A stretch of 43,678 nucleotides of DNA, taken from assembly GCF_000739655.1 (NCBI RefSeq), contig NZ_BATR01000054.1, forward strand, positions 1 to 43,678. Direction: 5' to 3'. Below are positions 15,501 through 23,455 of this stretch, one piece after another; positions within the stretch are counted from its first letter, which is position 1; each line of letters starts with the position of its first letter. The position numbers were made by a program, and so were the translations under genes. The notes below the pieces were generated by a model. The model made no database searches. It was not told the DNA's origin and saw only the letters and a list, made by a program, of their open reading frames with translations. The DNA is from Verrucomicrobium sp. BvORR106. Lineage in GTDB: Bacteria > Verrucomicrobiota > Verrucomicrobiia > Verrucomicrobiales > Verrucomicrobiaceae.

Positions 15501-18398
15501 CAGGCCTGGTTTGATGTTGAGGCAGACATCTGCACCTATGGCAAGGTGATCGGCGGCGGCATGCCGCTGGGCGTGGTGGCTGGCAAGGCGCGGTTCATGG
15601 ATGCACTGGACGGTGGCGCGTGGCGCTTCGGCGATGACAGCGCCCCCACTGTGGGAGTCACCTACTTTGCAGGCACCTTTGTCCGACATCCGCTGGCGCT
15701 GGCGGCTGCGCATGCAGTCATGGCTCATCTAGAGAAGGAAGGCCCAGCTCTGCAGTCCCGTCTCAATGACAAGGCCTCCGCCCTGGCCGCACGCTTGCGC
15801 GAGTTGCTGCATGCCTCCCGGCTTCCATTGCAGCTCGGCTGTTTCAGCTCGGTGCTCTATCTGCGGGTCACGCAGCAGGATTCCCTGGCGTCGCTGCTCT
15901 TCTATCACTTGCGACTCCGGGGACTGCATCTCTGGGAGGGGCGGCCTTTCTTTCTGTCCACCGTGCATACCGATGCCGATGTGGCGCGGGTGGTACGCGC
16001 CTTTGAGGAAAGTCTCGCCGCACTCGCGGAGGTGGTCCCCGCCGCACCGCCTGTCGCCGCATGGACGCCTTACACGGTCATCGCCATGACGGAGGCGCAG
16101 CGGGACAGTTGGGTCTCCGCTCAAACCAGTCCCGATGCTTCGCGGGGGTACAACCTTTCCTACCTCGTCCATCTGCACGGCGTGTTGCATGATGACGCCG
16201 TGGAGCGCGCGTTGCGCAGACTGGTGGCTCGTCATGAAGCCTTAAGGACCAGCTTTGATGCCGAGGGAGCAGAGCGCCGTATCTGGAATCGCGTGCCGTG
16301 GGAGTTGGCGCGAGTGGAACTGGCTGAGGAGGTGGGGAAAGATCGGCCCCAGGCCTTGCAGGCCATCCTTCAAGCAGATGCCGATCAGGTTTTCGTGCTG
16401 GAGCAGGCTCCGCTCTTCCGTGCCACCTTGATAAGGCTCGGGGCTGAGCATCATGCCCTGCTGCTCACCGCGCATCATCTGGTGATGGACGGGTGGTCGT
16501 TCGGCATCCTGTTGCAGGAGTTCGCGGAAATCTATTCTGCCATCGTGCAGGGCAGGGCGACGAATCTGCCGCCGGCCCTGCAGCCGCGCTCCTACAGTCA
16601 TCTGCTGGAGACAGGGCGTGACGCCGCATCGAGCCAGATCCTGCAGTACTGGCTGGATCTGCATACCCCACCCGCCCCCGCCTTGCAGCTCCCGACGGAT
16701 CGACCGAGGCCTCCCGTCCGTACCCATCGCGCCGCCACGGCGAGCTTCACGCTGAACGCCGGGGATGTCGCCGACATGCGCACCCAAGCTGCAAAGCAGA
16801 GCGCCACGGTGTTTCAGTGGTTGGTGGCCAGCATCACTGCTTTCCTGCATCGCCTCAGCGGTGCCGAAGACTGGGTCCTTGGCATCCCTGCCGCAGGGCA
16901 GGCCACCGCCGAAGGCCTGCGCATAAAAGGAGATCGCTCGCTGGTGGATGACCGCGTCAACCTGCTGCCCTTGCGCCTGCGGTGTGATTCCACGAAGACT
17001 TTCGTGGAAGTGCTGCAAGCGGTGAAGCAGCAGATCCTTGCTGCCTATGAGCACCAAAACTTCACCTACGGGGAGTTGGTCCGCCGCTTGAATCCGCCGT
17101 ATCAGCCAGGCCACCCCGCCTTGGTTCCCATGACGTTCAACCTGGACCGGGGCATCCTGGGCCTGAGCATGGCAGGTCTGACCACTGAGATGGTCTCACC
17201 GCAGAAGCCCTACGATTTTTTTGATCTCCGCATCAACGCCACAGAGCTGAAGGACACCTTCCGGATGGACTGGACCTACAATCCGGATCTCTTTGACGCA
17301 GCCACCATCAAGCACTGGCTGGAGCAATGGAGCGTGATGCTGCAGGCCTTTGTGAGCCAGGCGGAGGTCCGGTTGGAACAGCTCTGGCAGGGGGCGTCTG
17401 CTCCTGTATCGGCCCCTGTGGTGGCTCTCCCCGGGCACAGAGACTTCACGGCCCCGCGCCGCCAGATTGAGGAAACAATCGCCGCCTGCTGGCGCGAGGT
17501 GCTTGGGGTGGATGCGGTCAGCGTGCACGACAGCTTCTTCGCTCTGGGCGGCCACTCATTGAAGGTGCTCAAGCTGCTGCTCAAGGTGAAGGAACAAACC
17601 GGCGTGGCCCTGCGGGTGAGGGATTTCTTTGGAGATCCGACCGTGGCGGGCATGGCGCGGCTCGTCGATCCTGAAAGCCCGGCGGCGGCGATGCCGCCAA
17701 CTCCAGAAGGCTTCCTGCTCCGGCTTCGTGAGGGCACAGACGTTCCACCGCTCTTCATTCTCCCGGGCGGATGGGGCGGGGAAAACGAGGCCCTGGTTTT
17801 CGCCACTCTGCTGCCGGGTATTGCGGCCAATCGATCCGTTTATGCGGTGCTTTCCCGATGCCTGGAGGACAAGTGGGAACAGTCTCCCACCCTGCGGGGC
17901 CATGCCGAAGCGCTGCTGACAGAAATTCGCAAGGTGCAGCCTCACGGGCCCTATCACTTGCTCGGGGAGTGCAATGCGGTGGCCATGGCGATGGAGTTGG
18001 TGAATCTCCTGGAGACGCAAGGTGAACCGCCCGGCCGCCTGATCTTCCTGGATCGTCCGGCTCCGACTCCGCCGACTTCTGCCTGGAGCCGATGGCTGCC
18101 CTGGCGTCGCGGCGTGAACGGTGCCGCGGGCGGCGATGAGTGGGGCCCCCGAGAGGGAACGCTGCCGGATCGCGTGGAGCACTACCATCAGCTTTTGGAT
18201 TCCTGGACGCCGCGTCCGGTCACCAGTGAGATCCATCTGGTGCTATCTACCGGTTTCAAGGATCCGGAGGCTGTGGCGTCAGGGTGGAAGTGGCTCGCCC
18301 TGGGCGGGCTTCATCTGCATGCGGTTTCTGGAAATCACCACACCTACATTCGCGATGACAGTGCACCCACGGTGAAGGTCTTGAACCAGCTCATCTGA
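12540..18398 (+). CDS. Hybrid PKS-NRPS: KS-(AT remnant)-ACP-aminotransferase-C-PCP-TE
   Basis: 1952 residues from the GTG at 12540 (ATG at 12588 possible). Domains: ketosynthase (about 20-455) with the complete triad C195 (NTACSTSL), H331 (EAHGTATPLGDP), H371 (NIGHLDAAAG); linkers about 465-580 ending in PLPTYPFERESFW, the usual post-acyltransferase motif, but with no acyltransferase; carrier with Ser637 (LGFDSLF); class-III PLP aminotransferase (about 745-1165) with Lys1002 (TYGKVIGGGMPLG); condensation (about 1178-1600) with H1312-H1313-x3-D1317; carrier Ser1673 (LGGHSL) with no adenylation domain before it; thioesterase (about 1715-1952) with Cys1811 in GECNA where GxSxG is expected and His1933/1934 near the end. 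KS-ACP-AMT-C is the beta-amino-acid module order of iturin/mycosubtilin synthetases. Malonyl loading and the last amino acid must be supplied in trans. Confidence 0.95.
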   Translation: MKLSSACVPTFPEAHLMTGETPLDGIAIVGMAGRFPDAPDLKAFWENLCASRESVKFFTDEELRSSGIEPAALPPNFVRARAILEDAALFDARFFGYTPREAEILDPQQRLFLETAWSAIEDAGYGEPSHAGLTGVFAGMANNTYVNHCLQTRPEIRETAGAFPVMISNEKDYLATRTAYKLDLKGPAININTACSTSLVAICQACQSLLTYQCDMALAGGVAVRFPQKNGSLYQEGGMTSADGHCRAFDAQATGMVSGEGVGVVVLKRYSEAMADGDTIRAVIRGFAVNNDGGHKAGYTAPSIQGQAEVIATAQAMAGVAPETITYVEAHGTATPLGDPIEIAGLTKAFRASTEARQYCAIGSVKTNIGHLDAAAGVAGLIKTVLAMEHQALPASLHYTSPNPQIDFASTPFYVNATLQPWAAAGVPRRAGVSSFGIGGTNAHVVLEQAPAIQVAASSSPHSPELLLLSARSPSALRTVRDQLRRWLEAHPEASLADVAHTLRVGRRAMPIRWAGMAEELASDQPGQGDISLFSGPVQEMARRWLQGESVAREVLSSPERRRIPLPTYPFERESFWIEPAFLAATSTAQAAPPATNGVVSIDRVFEDLVVLFQELSALEGEHLDPQATFTELGFDSLFLTQASLAIERRFGVTISFRQFQEDLADLQTLAVYLAGKVQTLPDRGTTKVPPAEVTAEGAPSCADGTCQSVAAPARAESLSDVALRHIQELTSAYVSRTGKSKEHAQEHRAHFADPRTAAGFRTRWKEMVYPIVVERSAGTRLWDLDGNEYLDLLLGFGVNFFGHSPSFVTEVIERQLRFGVEIGPQSPLAGKVAAQICRMTGAERATFCNTGSEAVLAALRIARTVTRRDKVVVFAGSYHGIFDEVLVRTPAVQGKGFTPVPVAPGILPGMVEHVMVLEYGSPEALEIIGKHAGELAAVLVEPVQSRNPDLQPQAFLHDLRQITAAAGTALIFDEIITGFRCHPGGAQAWFDVEADICTYGKVIGGGMPLGVVAGKARFMDALDGGAWRFGDDSAPTVGVTYFAGTFVRHPLALAAAHAVMAHLEKEGPALQSRLNDKASALAARLRELLHASRLPLQLGCFSSVLYLRVTQQDSLASLLFYHLRLRGLHLWEGRPFFLSTVHTDADVARVVRAFEESLAALAEVVPAAPPVAAWTPYTVIAMTEAQRDSWVSAQTSPDASRGYNLSYLVHLHGVLHDDAVERALRRLVARHEALRTSFDAEGAERRIWNRVPWELARVELAEEVGKDRPQALQAILQADADQVFVLEQAPLFRATLIRLGAEHHALLLTAHHLVMDGWSFGILLQEFAEIYSAIVQGRATNLPPALQPRSYSHLLETGRDAASSQILQYWLDLHTPPAPALQLPTDRPRPPVRTHRAATASFTLNAGDVADMRTQAAKQSATVFQWLVASITAFLHRLSGAEDWVLGIPAAGQATAEGLRIKGDRSLVDDRVNLLPLRLRCDSTKTFVEVLQAVKQQILAAYEHQNFTYGELVRRLNPPYQPGHPALVPMTFNLDRGILGLSMAGLTTEMVSPQKPYDFFDLRINATELKDTFRMDWTYNPDLFDAATIKHWLEQWSVMLQAFVSQAEVRLEQLWQGASAPVSAPVVALPGHRDFTAPRRQIEETIAACWREVLGVDAVSVHDSFFALGGHSLKVLKLLLKVKEQTGVALRVRDFFGDPTVAGMARLVDPESPAAAMPPTPEGFLLRLREGTDVPPLFILPGGWGGENEALVFATLLPGIAANRSVYAVLSRCLEDKWEQSPTLRGHAEALLTEIRKVQPHGPYHLLGECNAVAMAMELVNLLETQGEPPGRLIFLDRPAPTPPTSAWSRWLPWRRGVNGAAGGDEWGPREGTLPDRVEHYHQLLDSWTPRPVTSEIHLVLSTGFKDPEAVASGWKWLALGGLHLHAVSGNHHTYIRDDSAPTVKVLNQLI

Positions 18399-18404
18399 CG
18401 GGCG

Positions 18405-19034
18405 CTACCACCAGGCTGTGGCCACATGGTGGGGCTCGGCAAAGGCCCGCCAGAAGACCGTCCGCCCATAGTTCGTCAGGGCGGTCTGCTGGCGGAAGTC
18501 GATCTCTACCTCTGTGAATTCCAGGAAGACCCTGTCCGTGGGATACACGGCCTTGAAGACCGCCTCTTTGATGCAGAACAAGAGCTTGCCCGTGCTCTGT
18601 CCAGCTTGGATCGCCGCTTGCTCCCGCTGGCTGGCGATCATGGGGAGCAAACCGTCATCCAGGGGCACGGCGGGTTCGATGTCCACCCCCAAGCCTGAGC
18701 AGGTGCCGTTCGTGGCGGCGGCCACTGCCACGGCCAGACTGTCATCGTGCGCCATGGAGCCCAACACTCCTGGTGGCCAGAGAGGCATGCCCTTGGGGCC
18801 GCGAGGGATCTCTGCGGCGGGGGATCCCAATTGCGCACAGAGTGCCTTGGCAAGACGTCGGGCCGCCCCGCTGGATCGTTTGACCGCGGGCACGGCTCGC
18901 TCCCGGCCGACGAGTTCCAGGGGCGTCAGGCTGGCATCGTCTGCAGCTTGGATGCGATCGATCTGGCCCACCGCACCGGCGGGCAGCAGGGCAGCGAGCT
19001 GCAGGTTCAATCGCAAAAGCAGGGCGTCGTCCAT
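18405..19034 (-). CDS. 4'-phosphopantetheinyl transferase (EntD/Sfp superfamily)
   Basis: 209 residues, the usual EntD/Sfp size. It transfers the phosphopantetheine arm of CoA to the serine of carrier domains. Motifs: GPKGMPLWPPGVLGSMAH (residues about 79-96), the magnesium-binding D118/E120 in GVDIEP, and K156-E157 with K161 in CIKEAVFKA. The SMAH form in place of SxSH points to the EntD-like branch. It is convergent with the synthetase gene, separated by only six bases, and would activate the four carrier domains (Ser567, Ser1641 of protein 1; Ser637, Ser1673 of protein 2). The start is the ATG at 19034, with a weak GAGAAG upstream. Confidence 0.93.
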   Translation of the reverse strand: MDDALLLRLNLQLAALLPAGAVGQIDRIQAADDASLTPLELVGRERAVPAVKRSSGAARRLAKALCAQLGSPAAEIPRGPKGMPLWPPGVLGSMAHDDSLAVAVAAATNGTCSGLGVDIEPAVPLDDGLLPMIASQREQAAIQAGQSTGKLLFCIKEAVFKAVYPTDRVFLEFTEVEIDFRQQTALTNYGRTVFWRAFAEPHHVATAWW

Positions 19035-19139
19035 GACTTCTCAGGGAGTTCCTTAGCGGCTTTCCTGTATCGTTGCCAGTGTGAACAATTTGGTTGCGCT
19101 AGCAGGGCGGCGACCGAATGCTGAACGGCTGCTTGACCC

Positions 19140-20711
19140 ATGCGACTGCTCCCGTCGGTATCTTTCTCTCGCGCCGCTGTGCTTGGCCTTGCCTGTGCCG
19201 GGCTGGCCGCCTGCACGACTGGACCTGAACTGGCCAGTCTCACGCGGGCGGTGCGGCCTTTGCAAGTCACTACCGTGGCCGATGGCCCGGTGACCCCGCT
19301 GCCGTTGGCCCCGGAGACGCTCACGGCGTACCACAAGGCGGTCCGGGAGATCGTAGTGTGGTATGACACACTGCCCGCCAATCAAAAGGCGGCTGAGTGC
19401 GAGCGGCTGGGCATCCAGGTGGTGATTGATCCCAGCGCAGAAAAGGGGCTGCATCGGTACACCCCGGCGGATGAGTTCAGGACGAATCTGCTGGACCAGT
19501 ATCACACTCGCCCCGGGGTGGGTGTGCCGGTGGTGGCCTGGCGGGCGAATGACGGCACTCAGCGCCTTGACGATCTCCGCCCCACCGAGGGGCTCGCCGC
19601 GTCCTACACCGCAGTGGTGCTCCCGGCAGGGGAGGGGCGGTGGACGCTGCGATTTGTGAACCCCATTGACCACGCGACGGTGGAGGTGGGGGGCAAGCCG
19701 GTGACCGTGGCAGCCAACTATTCTGCTCCCATCGCACAGTTGGTGGAGAAAGCGAAGCCCCTTGCCCGCAGTGGCTTCAGCGGCATGCTCTCCTCCACGA
19801 AGAGCAAACGCCGAGAGAAGCTCTACCTGATGGAGCCGTATGATCCGAAGAAGATCCCCCTGCTCATGGTCCACGGGCTGCAGTCCACCCCGGTGGCCTT
19901 CATCAATCTGACCAATGACCTCCTGGCGGATCCCATGGTGCGGCAGCGCTACCAGATCTGGCACTACCACTACCAGACCGGCACGCCGGTGCTGCTCAAT
20001 GCCGCCAACTTCCGCCGCATCGTTTCCTCGACCCTGAAGGAGATTGATCCTCAAGGGGATGACTTCGCCACGAACCATCTCGTCATCATCGGCCACAGCA
20101 TGGGCGGCATTCTCACCCACACGCTGGTCTCCGAGCCGGACTACAAGCTCTGGGACGCCGTCATCAAGGTCCGCCCCGACAAAGTGAAGATGCCGCCCGA
20201 GTCGTTGACCCAGCTCAAGGACGTCTTTCTCTTTCACCGCGATCCTCGGGTGAAGCGCGTGATCTTCATCTCAGTGCCTCACCGGGGTAGCACTTGGGCG
20301 GACAACTTCATCGGCGACTTGGGGCAGACGTTGTTTAAGCCGGATCGCAAGGTGACCGATGTCTTTGGCCACCTGGTGGAAGTGCAGCGGGAGGTGGTTC
20401 ATCCTTTTGTCGTGGGACTCTATGAGCAGGGGAAGTTCAGCTCCATTCGCACACTCTCGGCCAGCAGCCCCTCGCTCCAGACGCTGGCCACTCTGCCCCC
20501 GGAGGTGCCGTTCCACAGCATCATCGGGCAGAAGAGCGCGGGACCCGTGGATCTGGGGAGCGACGGCGTGGTCACCTACAAGAGCAGTCACCTGGAAGGG
20601 GCGCAGTCGGAGCTGGTCGTGCGAGCAGGTCACAACTCCTTCCGGAAAAAAGAGTCGGTGGCGGAGATCAAACGCATCCTTTACGAACACTTGAGAAAAT
20701 CGGGCTCTTAA
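19140..20711 (+). CDS. Alpha/beta-hydrolase lipoprotein
   Basis: 523 residues with a lipoprotein signal: basic and hydrophobic N-terminus, then LAAC with the lipidated Cys at residue 25. The hydrolase core begins near residue 240 (KIPLLMVHGLQSTP, the oxyanion-hole region) and the nucleophile is S320 in IIGHSMGG. VPHRGSTWADN and a late GHNSFRK with a possible catalytic His follow. The roughly 200-residue N-terminal half has no fold I recognise. It is probably an outer-membrane-anchored esterase or lipase facing the periplasm; the substrate is unknown. It diverges from the phosphopantetheinyl transferase over a 105-base gap and is 44 bases ahead of the cupin gene. A role in the NRPS pathway is possible but not indicated. 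Confidence 0.82.
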   Translation: MRLLPSVSFSRAAVLGLACAGLAACTTGPELASLTRAVRPLQVTTVADGPVTPLPLAPETLTAYHKAVREIVVWYDTLPANQKAAECERLGIQVVIDPSAEKGLHRYTPADEFRTNLLDQYHTRPGVGVPVVAWRANDGTQRLDDLRPTEGLAASYTAVVLPAGEGRWTLRFVNPIDHATVEVGGKPVTVAANYSAPIAQLVEKAKPLARSGFSGMLSSTKSKRREKLYLMEPYDPKKIPLLMVHGLQSTPVAFINLTNDLLADPMVRQRYQIWHYHYQTGTPVLLNAANFRRIVSSTLKEIDPQGDDFATNHLVIIGHSMGGILTHTLVSEPDYKLWDAVIKVRPDKVKMPPESLTQLKDVFLFHRDPRVKRVIFISVPHRGSTWADNFIGDLGQTLFKPDRKVTDVFGHLVEVQREVVHPFVVGLYEQGKFSSIRTLSASSPSLQTLATLPPEVPFHSIIGQKSAGPVDLGSDGVVTYKSSHLEGAQSELVVRAGHNSFRKKESVAEIKRILYEHLRKSGS

Positions 20712-20755
20712 GGACATCCTGGCGTGGCGGCAGCTTCGATACGTAATCCCGGAAC

Positions 20756-21106
20756 ATGAAAGCCACGCGCATCTACACCGGAACTGACGGCCTCACCCAC
20801 TTTGACGAGGTGGAGGTGCCGCTGACCGACGGAGGCCCCATTGGCCGTCTTTCGGAGACGCTCCCTGCTTCGGGCATCATTTTCCGTGAGACCGACGGCA
20901 CCTATGACTACGACTGGCACCCGGCTCCCCGGAAACAGTGGCTCGTGATGCTGGACGGTCGCATCTCGCTCGAGACTGGCGATGGCGAGGTTCGGGAGTT
21001 CTCGGGCGGCAGCATCCTGTTGCTGGAAGACGTCACGGGTCGCGGCCATCGCACGCGGCAGCTCAGTCCCGGTGTCAGGCGCTCCCTTTTCATCCCCATC
21101 CCCTAA
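20756..21106 (+). CDS. Small cupin-fold protein
   Basis: 116 residues. The beta-strand pattern fits a single cupin barrel: RKQWLVMLDGRISLETGDGEVREFSGGSILLLEDVTGRGH has the first and second cupin-like motifs (residues about 60-100, described rather than quoted in full elsewhere), but several of the usual histidine/glutamate metal ligands are absent. Only W-HP and GRGHRT histidines are seen, so metal binding is doubtful. It sits 23 bases before the dioxygenase gene and probably belongs to the same transcript as the quinone-detoxification set. The exact function is unknown. Confidence 0.75.
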   Translation: MKATRIYTGTDGLTHFDEVEVPLTDGGPIGRLSETLPASGIIFRETDGTYDYDWHPAPRKQWLVMLDGRISLETGDGEVREFSGGSILLLEDVTGRGHRTRQLSPGVRRSLFIPIP

Positions 21107-21129
21107 ACTCCCCCCTCTAGAACGCCCCC

Positions 21130-22080
21130 ATGAGCCATCCCGTTACCGGCATCCACCACGTCACGGCCATCGCCAGTGATCCCCAGCGCAACATTGACTT
21201 CTATGCCGGCCTGCTCGGGCTGCGCCTGGTGAAGCGGACGGTGAACTTCGACGATCCCTCCGCCTATCACCTGTACTACGGGGATGAATCCGGTTCCCCC
21301 GGCAGCATCGTCACTTTCTTCTACTGGCCGGGCATGGGGGCCGAGGGGCAGGTGGGGGCCGGGCAGATGACCGCCATCACCTTCTCCGCTTCACCAAGTT
21401 CCTTGGACTACTGGACAGACCGGCTGTCGCGGAACGGCGTGACCGTGGAGCGCCAGACCCGGTTTGAGGAAGAAACACTCGCCTTCAATGACCCCGATGG
21501 CATCCCTCTGGAGATCGTGGCGGTGGCAGAAGACTCCCGGCAGGGCTGGGCCGGGTCGGGCGTTCCCGTGGAGCATGCCCTGCGCGGGCTGCACAGCACC
21601 CAGTTGACCGTGCGCAGCGGCATTGCCACCGAGAAGCTGCTGATGGAGGACATGGGCTGTCGTTGTGTTCGTCGTGAGGGGAACCGCTCCCGCTATGAAT
21701 TTGGCACCGGTGGTTCAGGGCGGTATGCGGACATCGTAGTGGATGCCACCGGCCCTTTTGGCATGGGCGGCGTCGGCACTATCCACCACATCGCGTGGAG
21801 AGTGGCCACCGATGAGGAGGAGCTGGGTATGAAGGACGGTCTGCACCGCAGCGGCTTCGCGGTTTCCCCGGTGATGGATCGCGACTACTTCCACTCCATT
21901 TACTATCGTGAGCGTGGGGGCATCCTTTTTGAGATCGCTACCGAGTCGCCTGGCTTTGCGGTCGATGAGCCCGCTGAATCCCTCGGCACGGAGTTGAGGC
22001 TGCCCAAGCAGTATGTCCCGTTGCGGGAGAAGATTGAGATTGCGCTTCCTCCCTTGGAGCCGCCCCGGCAATATGCTTGA
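21130..22080 (+). CDS. mhqO: Ring-cleaving dioxygenase of the MhqO/glyoxalase (VOC) family
   Basis: 316 residues made of two vicinal-oxygen-chelate halves. The first starts GIHHVTAIASDPQRNIDFY with the metal-type histidines H9/H10. The second half carries LRGLHSTQLTV, GTIHHIAWRV and GGILFEIATESPGFA, whose Glu is the usual last ligand. LVKRTVNFDDPSAYHLYYG is characteristic of the MhqO/MhqA branch linked in Bacillus subtilis to methylhydroquinone resistance. The protein is cytoplasmic. Its neighbours are wrbA-like and mhqD-like genes, a combination that repeats in many bacteria and supports a role against quinones and other electrophiles. The symbol is given by family, not by proven orthology. 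Confidence 0.85.
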   Translation: MSHPVTGIHHVTAIASDPQRNIDFYAGLLGLRLVKRTVNFDDPSAYHLYYGDESGSPGSIVTFFYWPGMGAEGQVGAGQMTAITFSASPSSLDYWTDRLSRNGVTVERQTRFEEETLAFNDPDGIPLEIVAVAEDSRQGWAGSGVPVEHALRGLHSTQLTVRSGIATEKLLMEDMGCRCVRREGNRSRYEFGTGGSGRYADIVVDATGPFGMGGVGTIHHIAWRVATDEEELGMKDGLHRSGFAVSPVMDRDYFHSIYYRERGGILFEIATESPGFAVDEPAESLGTELRLPKQYVPLREKIEIALPPLEPPRQYA

Positions 22081-22159
22081 GGGCGGCAGACTTTTTTGTC
22101 ACGATCTCCCGCGATTTCCCATTGGACTATAGGAACCTTCACCCTTCAATCATCCCTTC

Positions 22160-22780
22160 ATGACTACCCGCATCAAAGTCATCTTCTACAGCCTCTACGG
22201 ACACATCTACCACATGGCGGAGGCTGTGGCCGCCGGTGCCCGGGAAGTGCCCGGCACGGAGGTGGAGCTGTTGCAGGTGGCGGAGACGCTGTCCGATGAC
22301 ATCATCGCCAAGATGGGCGCCACGGAGGCAAAGAAAGCCTTCGCCCACATCCCGATTGCCGATCCCAAGACGCTCAATGAGGCGGATGGCATCCTTTTCG
22401 GCACCGGCACCCGCTTCGGCAGCGCCACGGCCCAGATGCAGACCTTTTTTGATGCCACGGGCTCCCATTGGATGTCCGGCGCTCTCGTGGGCAAGGCGGG
22501 CGGCGTCTTCACCTCCACGGCCAGCCAGCATGGCGGGCAGGAGACCACGCTCATCAGCCTGCAGACCTTCCTCTTCCACCAGGGCATGGTGGTCGTGGGC
22601 GTGCCTTATGCCGCCCAGGAGTTGCTGAACATGAAGGAAATAACGGGAGGATCTCCCTACGGAGCCTCGACCATCACCGATGCCCAGGGGCAGCGTCTCC
22701 CCAGCGAGAACGAGCTGGCCATCGCCCGGTTCCAGGGGAAACACCTAGCCCAGGTCGCCGCCAAGCTGGCTGCGAAGTAA
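22160..22780 (+). CDS. wrbA: NAD(P)H:quinone oxidoreductase, WrbA family
   Basis: 206 residues, the typical WrbA length. The flavodoxin-like FMN loop is IFYSLYGHIYHMA near residue 10. GTGTRFGSATAQMQTFFDATG and GKAGGVFTSTASQHGGQETTL are the family's two other FMN/tetramer signatures (residues about 75-96 and 104-125). SPYGASTITDAQGQRLPS near the end is also diagnostic. It reduces quinones by two electrons to hydroquinones, avoiding semiquinone radicals, which fits with the ring-cleaving dioxygenase upstream. It is 79 bases downstream of that gene and 42 bases before the hydrolase gene. Confidence 0.95.
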   Translation: MTTRIKVIFYSLYGHIYHMAEAVAAGAREVPGTEVELLQVAETLSDDIIAKMGATEAKKAFAHIPIADPKTLNEADGILFGTGTRFGSATAQMQTFFDATGSHWMSGALVGKAGGVFTSTASQHGGQETTLISLQTFLFHQGMVVVGVPYAAQELLNMKEITGGSPYGASTITDAQGQRLPSENELAIARFQGKHLAQVAAKLAAK

Positions 22781-22822
22781 GAACTCGACTTTCTCAGGGC
22801 CAGGGACGTAGTTTCCCGTACC

Positions 22823-23452
22823 ATGTCCATTCACCAGATCTCGAACACCCTCCGCTTTGGCACCCCGCTCAAGGAGGCGCGTGGCGCGGTGATTCTGGTG
22901 CATGGACGCGGAGCTTCTGCGGAAGACATCGCTGGGCTGGCGGATGTGCTGCCGCAGGAAGGCATTGCCTTCTTCGCACCGGACGCCACCCAGGGCACTT
23001 GGTATCCCCAGCGGTTTTTCATGCCGCTGGCGATGAACGAGCCCTGGCTCTCCAGCGGCCTGGCCCTGCTGCATGAGTTGGTGCAGGAAATTACTGCGGC
23101 CGGAGTGCCGCTGGACCGCATTGGTCTGGCAGGTTTTTCCCAAGGAGGCTGCCTGGCTCTTGAGTATCTGGTTCGCCATCCTGCCCAGCTGAGTTTTGTC
23201 GTCGGCATGAGCAGTGCGCTCGTCGGTCCGGAAGGCACCGAACGTCCCGCTGTGGATCTGAAGTCCGTCCCCGTCCTGGTGGCATGCTCTGAGAGGGATC
23301 CCCACATTCCCCTGGAGTTCGTGAAATCCAGCGTGCAGACCCTCAAAGGGATGGGTGCTGATGTCACCTCTCATATCTTCCCTGGCGGTGATCACACCGT
23401 GTTTCAGGAGGAGGTGGATTGGGTGTCCGGCCGCATGAAGGCGTGGGTTTAG
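22823..23452 (+). CDS. MhqD-like carboxylesterase/phospholipase-type hydrolase
   Basis: 209 residues of the alpha/beta-hydrolase phospholipase/carboxylesterase family. VILVHGRGASAED is the oxyanion-hole loop, S106 in GFSQGG is the nucleophile, D159 in ACSERDPHIP and H191 in GGDHTVF complete the triad. B. subtilis MhqD, encoded with MhqO, is of this kind, and the arrangement mhqO-wrbA-hydrolase here matches that theme. It is cytoplasmic, with no signal peptide. The stop codon lies only three bases before the 112-base octamer repeat, which would be part of the 3' untranslated RNA. Confidence 0.9.
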   Translation: MSIHQISNTLRFGTPLKEARGAVILVHGRGASAEDIAGLADVLPQEGIAFFAPDATQGTWYPQRFFMPLAMNEPWLSSGLALLHELVQEITAAGVPLDRIGLAGFSQGGCLALEYLVRHPAQLSFVVGMSSALVGPEGTERPAVDLKSVPVLVACSERDPHIPLEFVKSSVQTLKGMGADVTSHIFPGGDHTVFQEEVDWVSGRMKAWV

Positions 23453-23455
23453 CCG

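Noticed and set aside
16071-17690. Frameshift or pseudogene explaining the absent adenylation domain
   Set aside because: The frame is continuous and the flanking C and carrier motifs are intact.
17682-18395. Firm claim that the product is a beta-lactam or beta-lactone
   Set aside because: A Cys nucleophile and a beta-amino group are suggestive only; macrolactam formation or plain hydrolysis fit as well.
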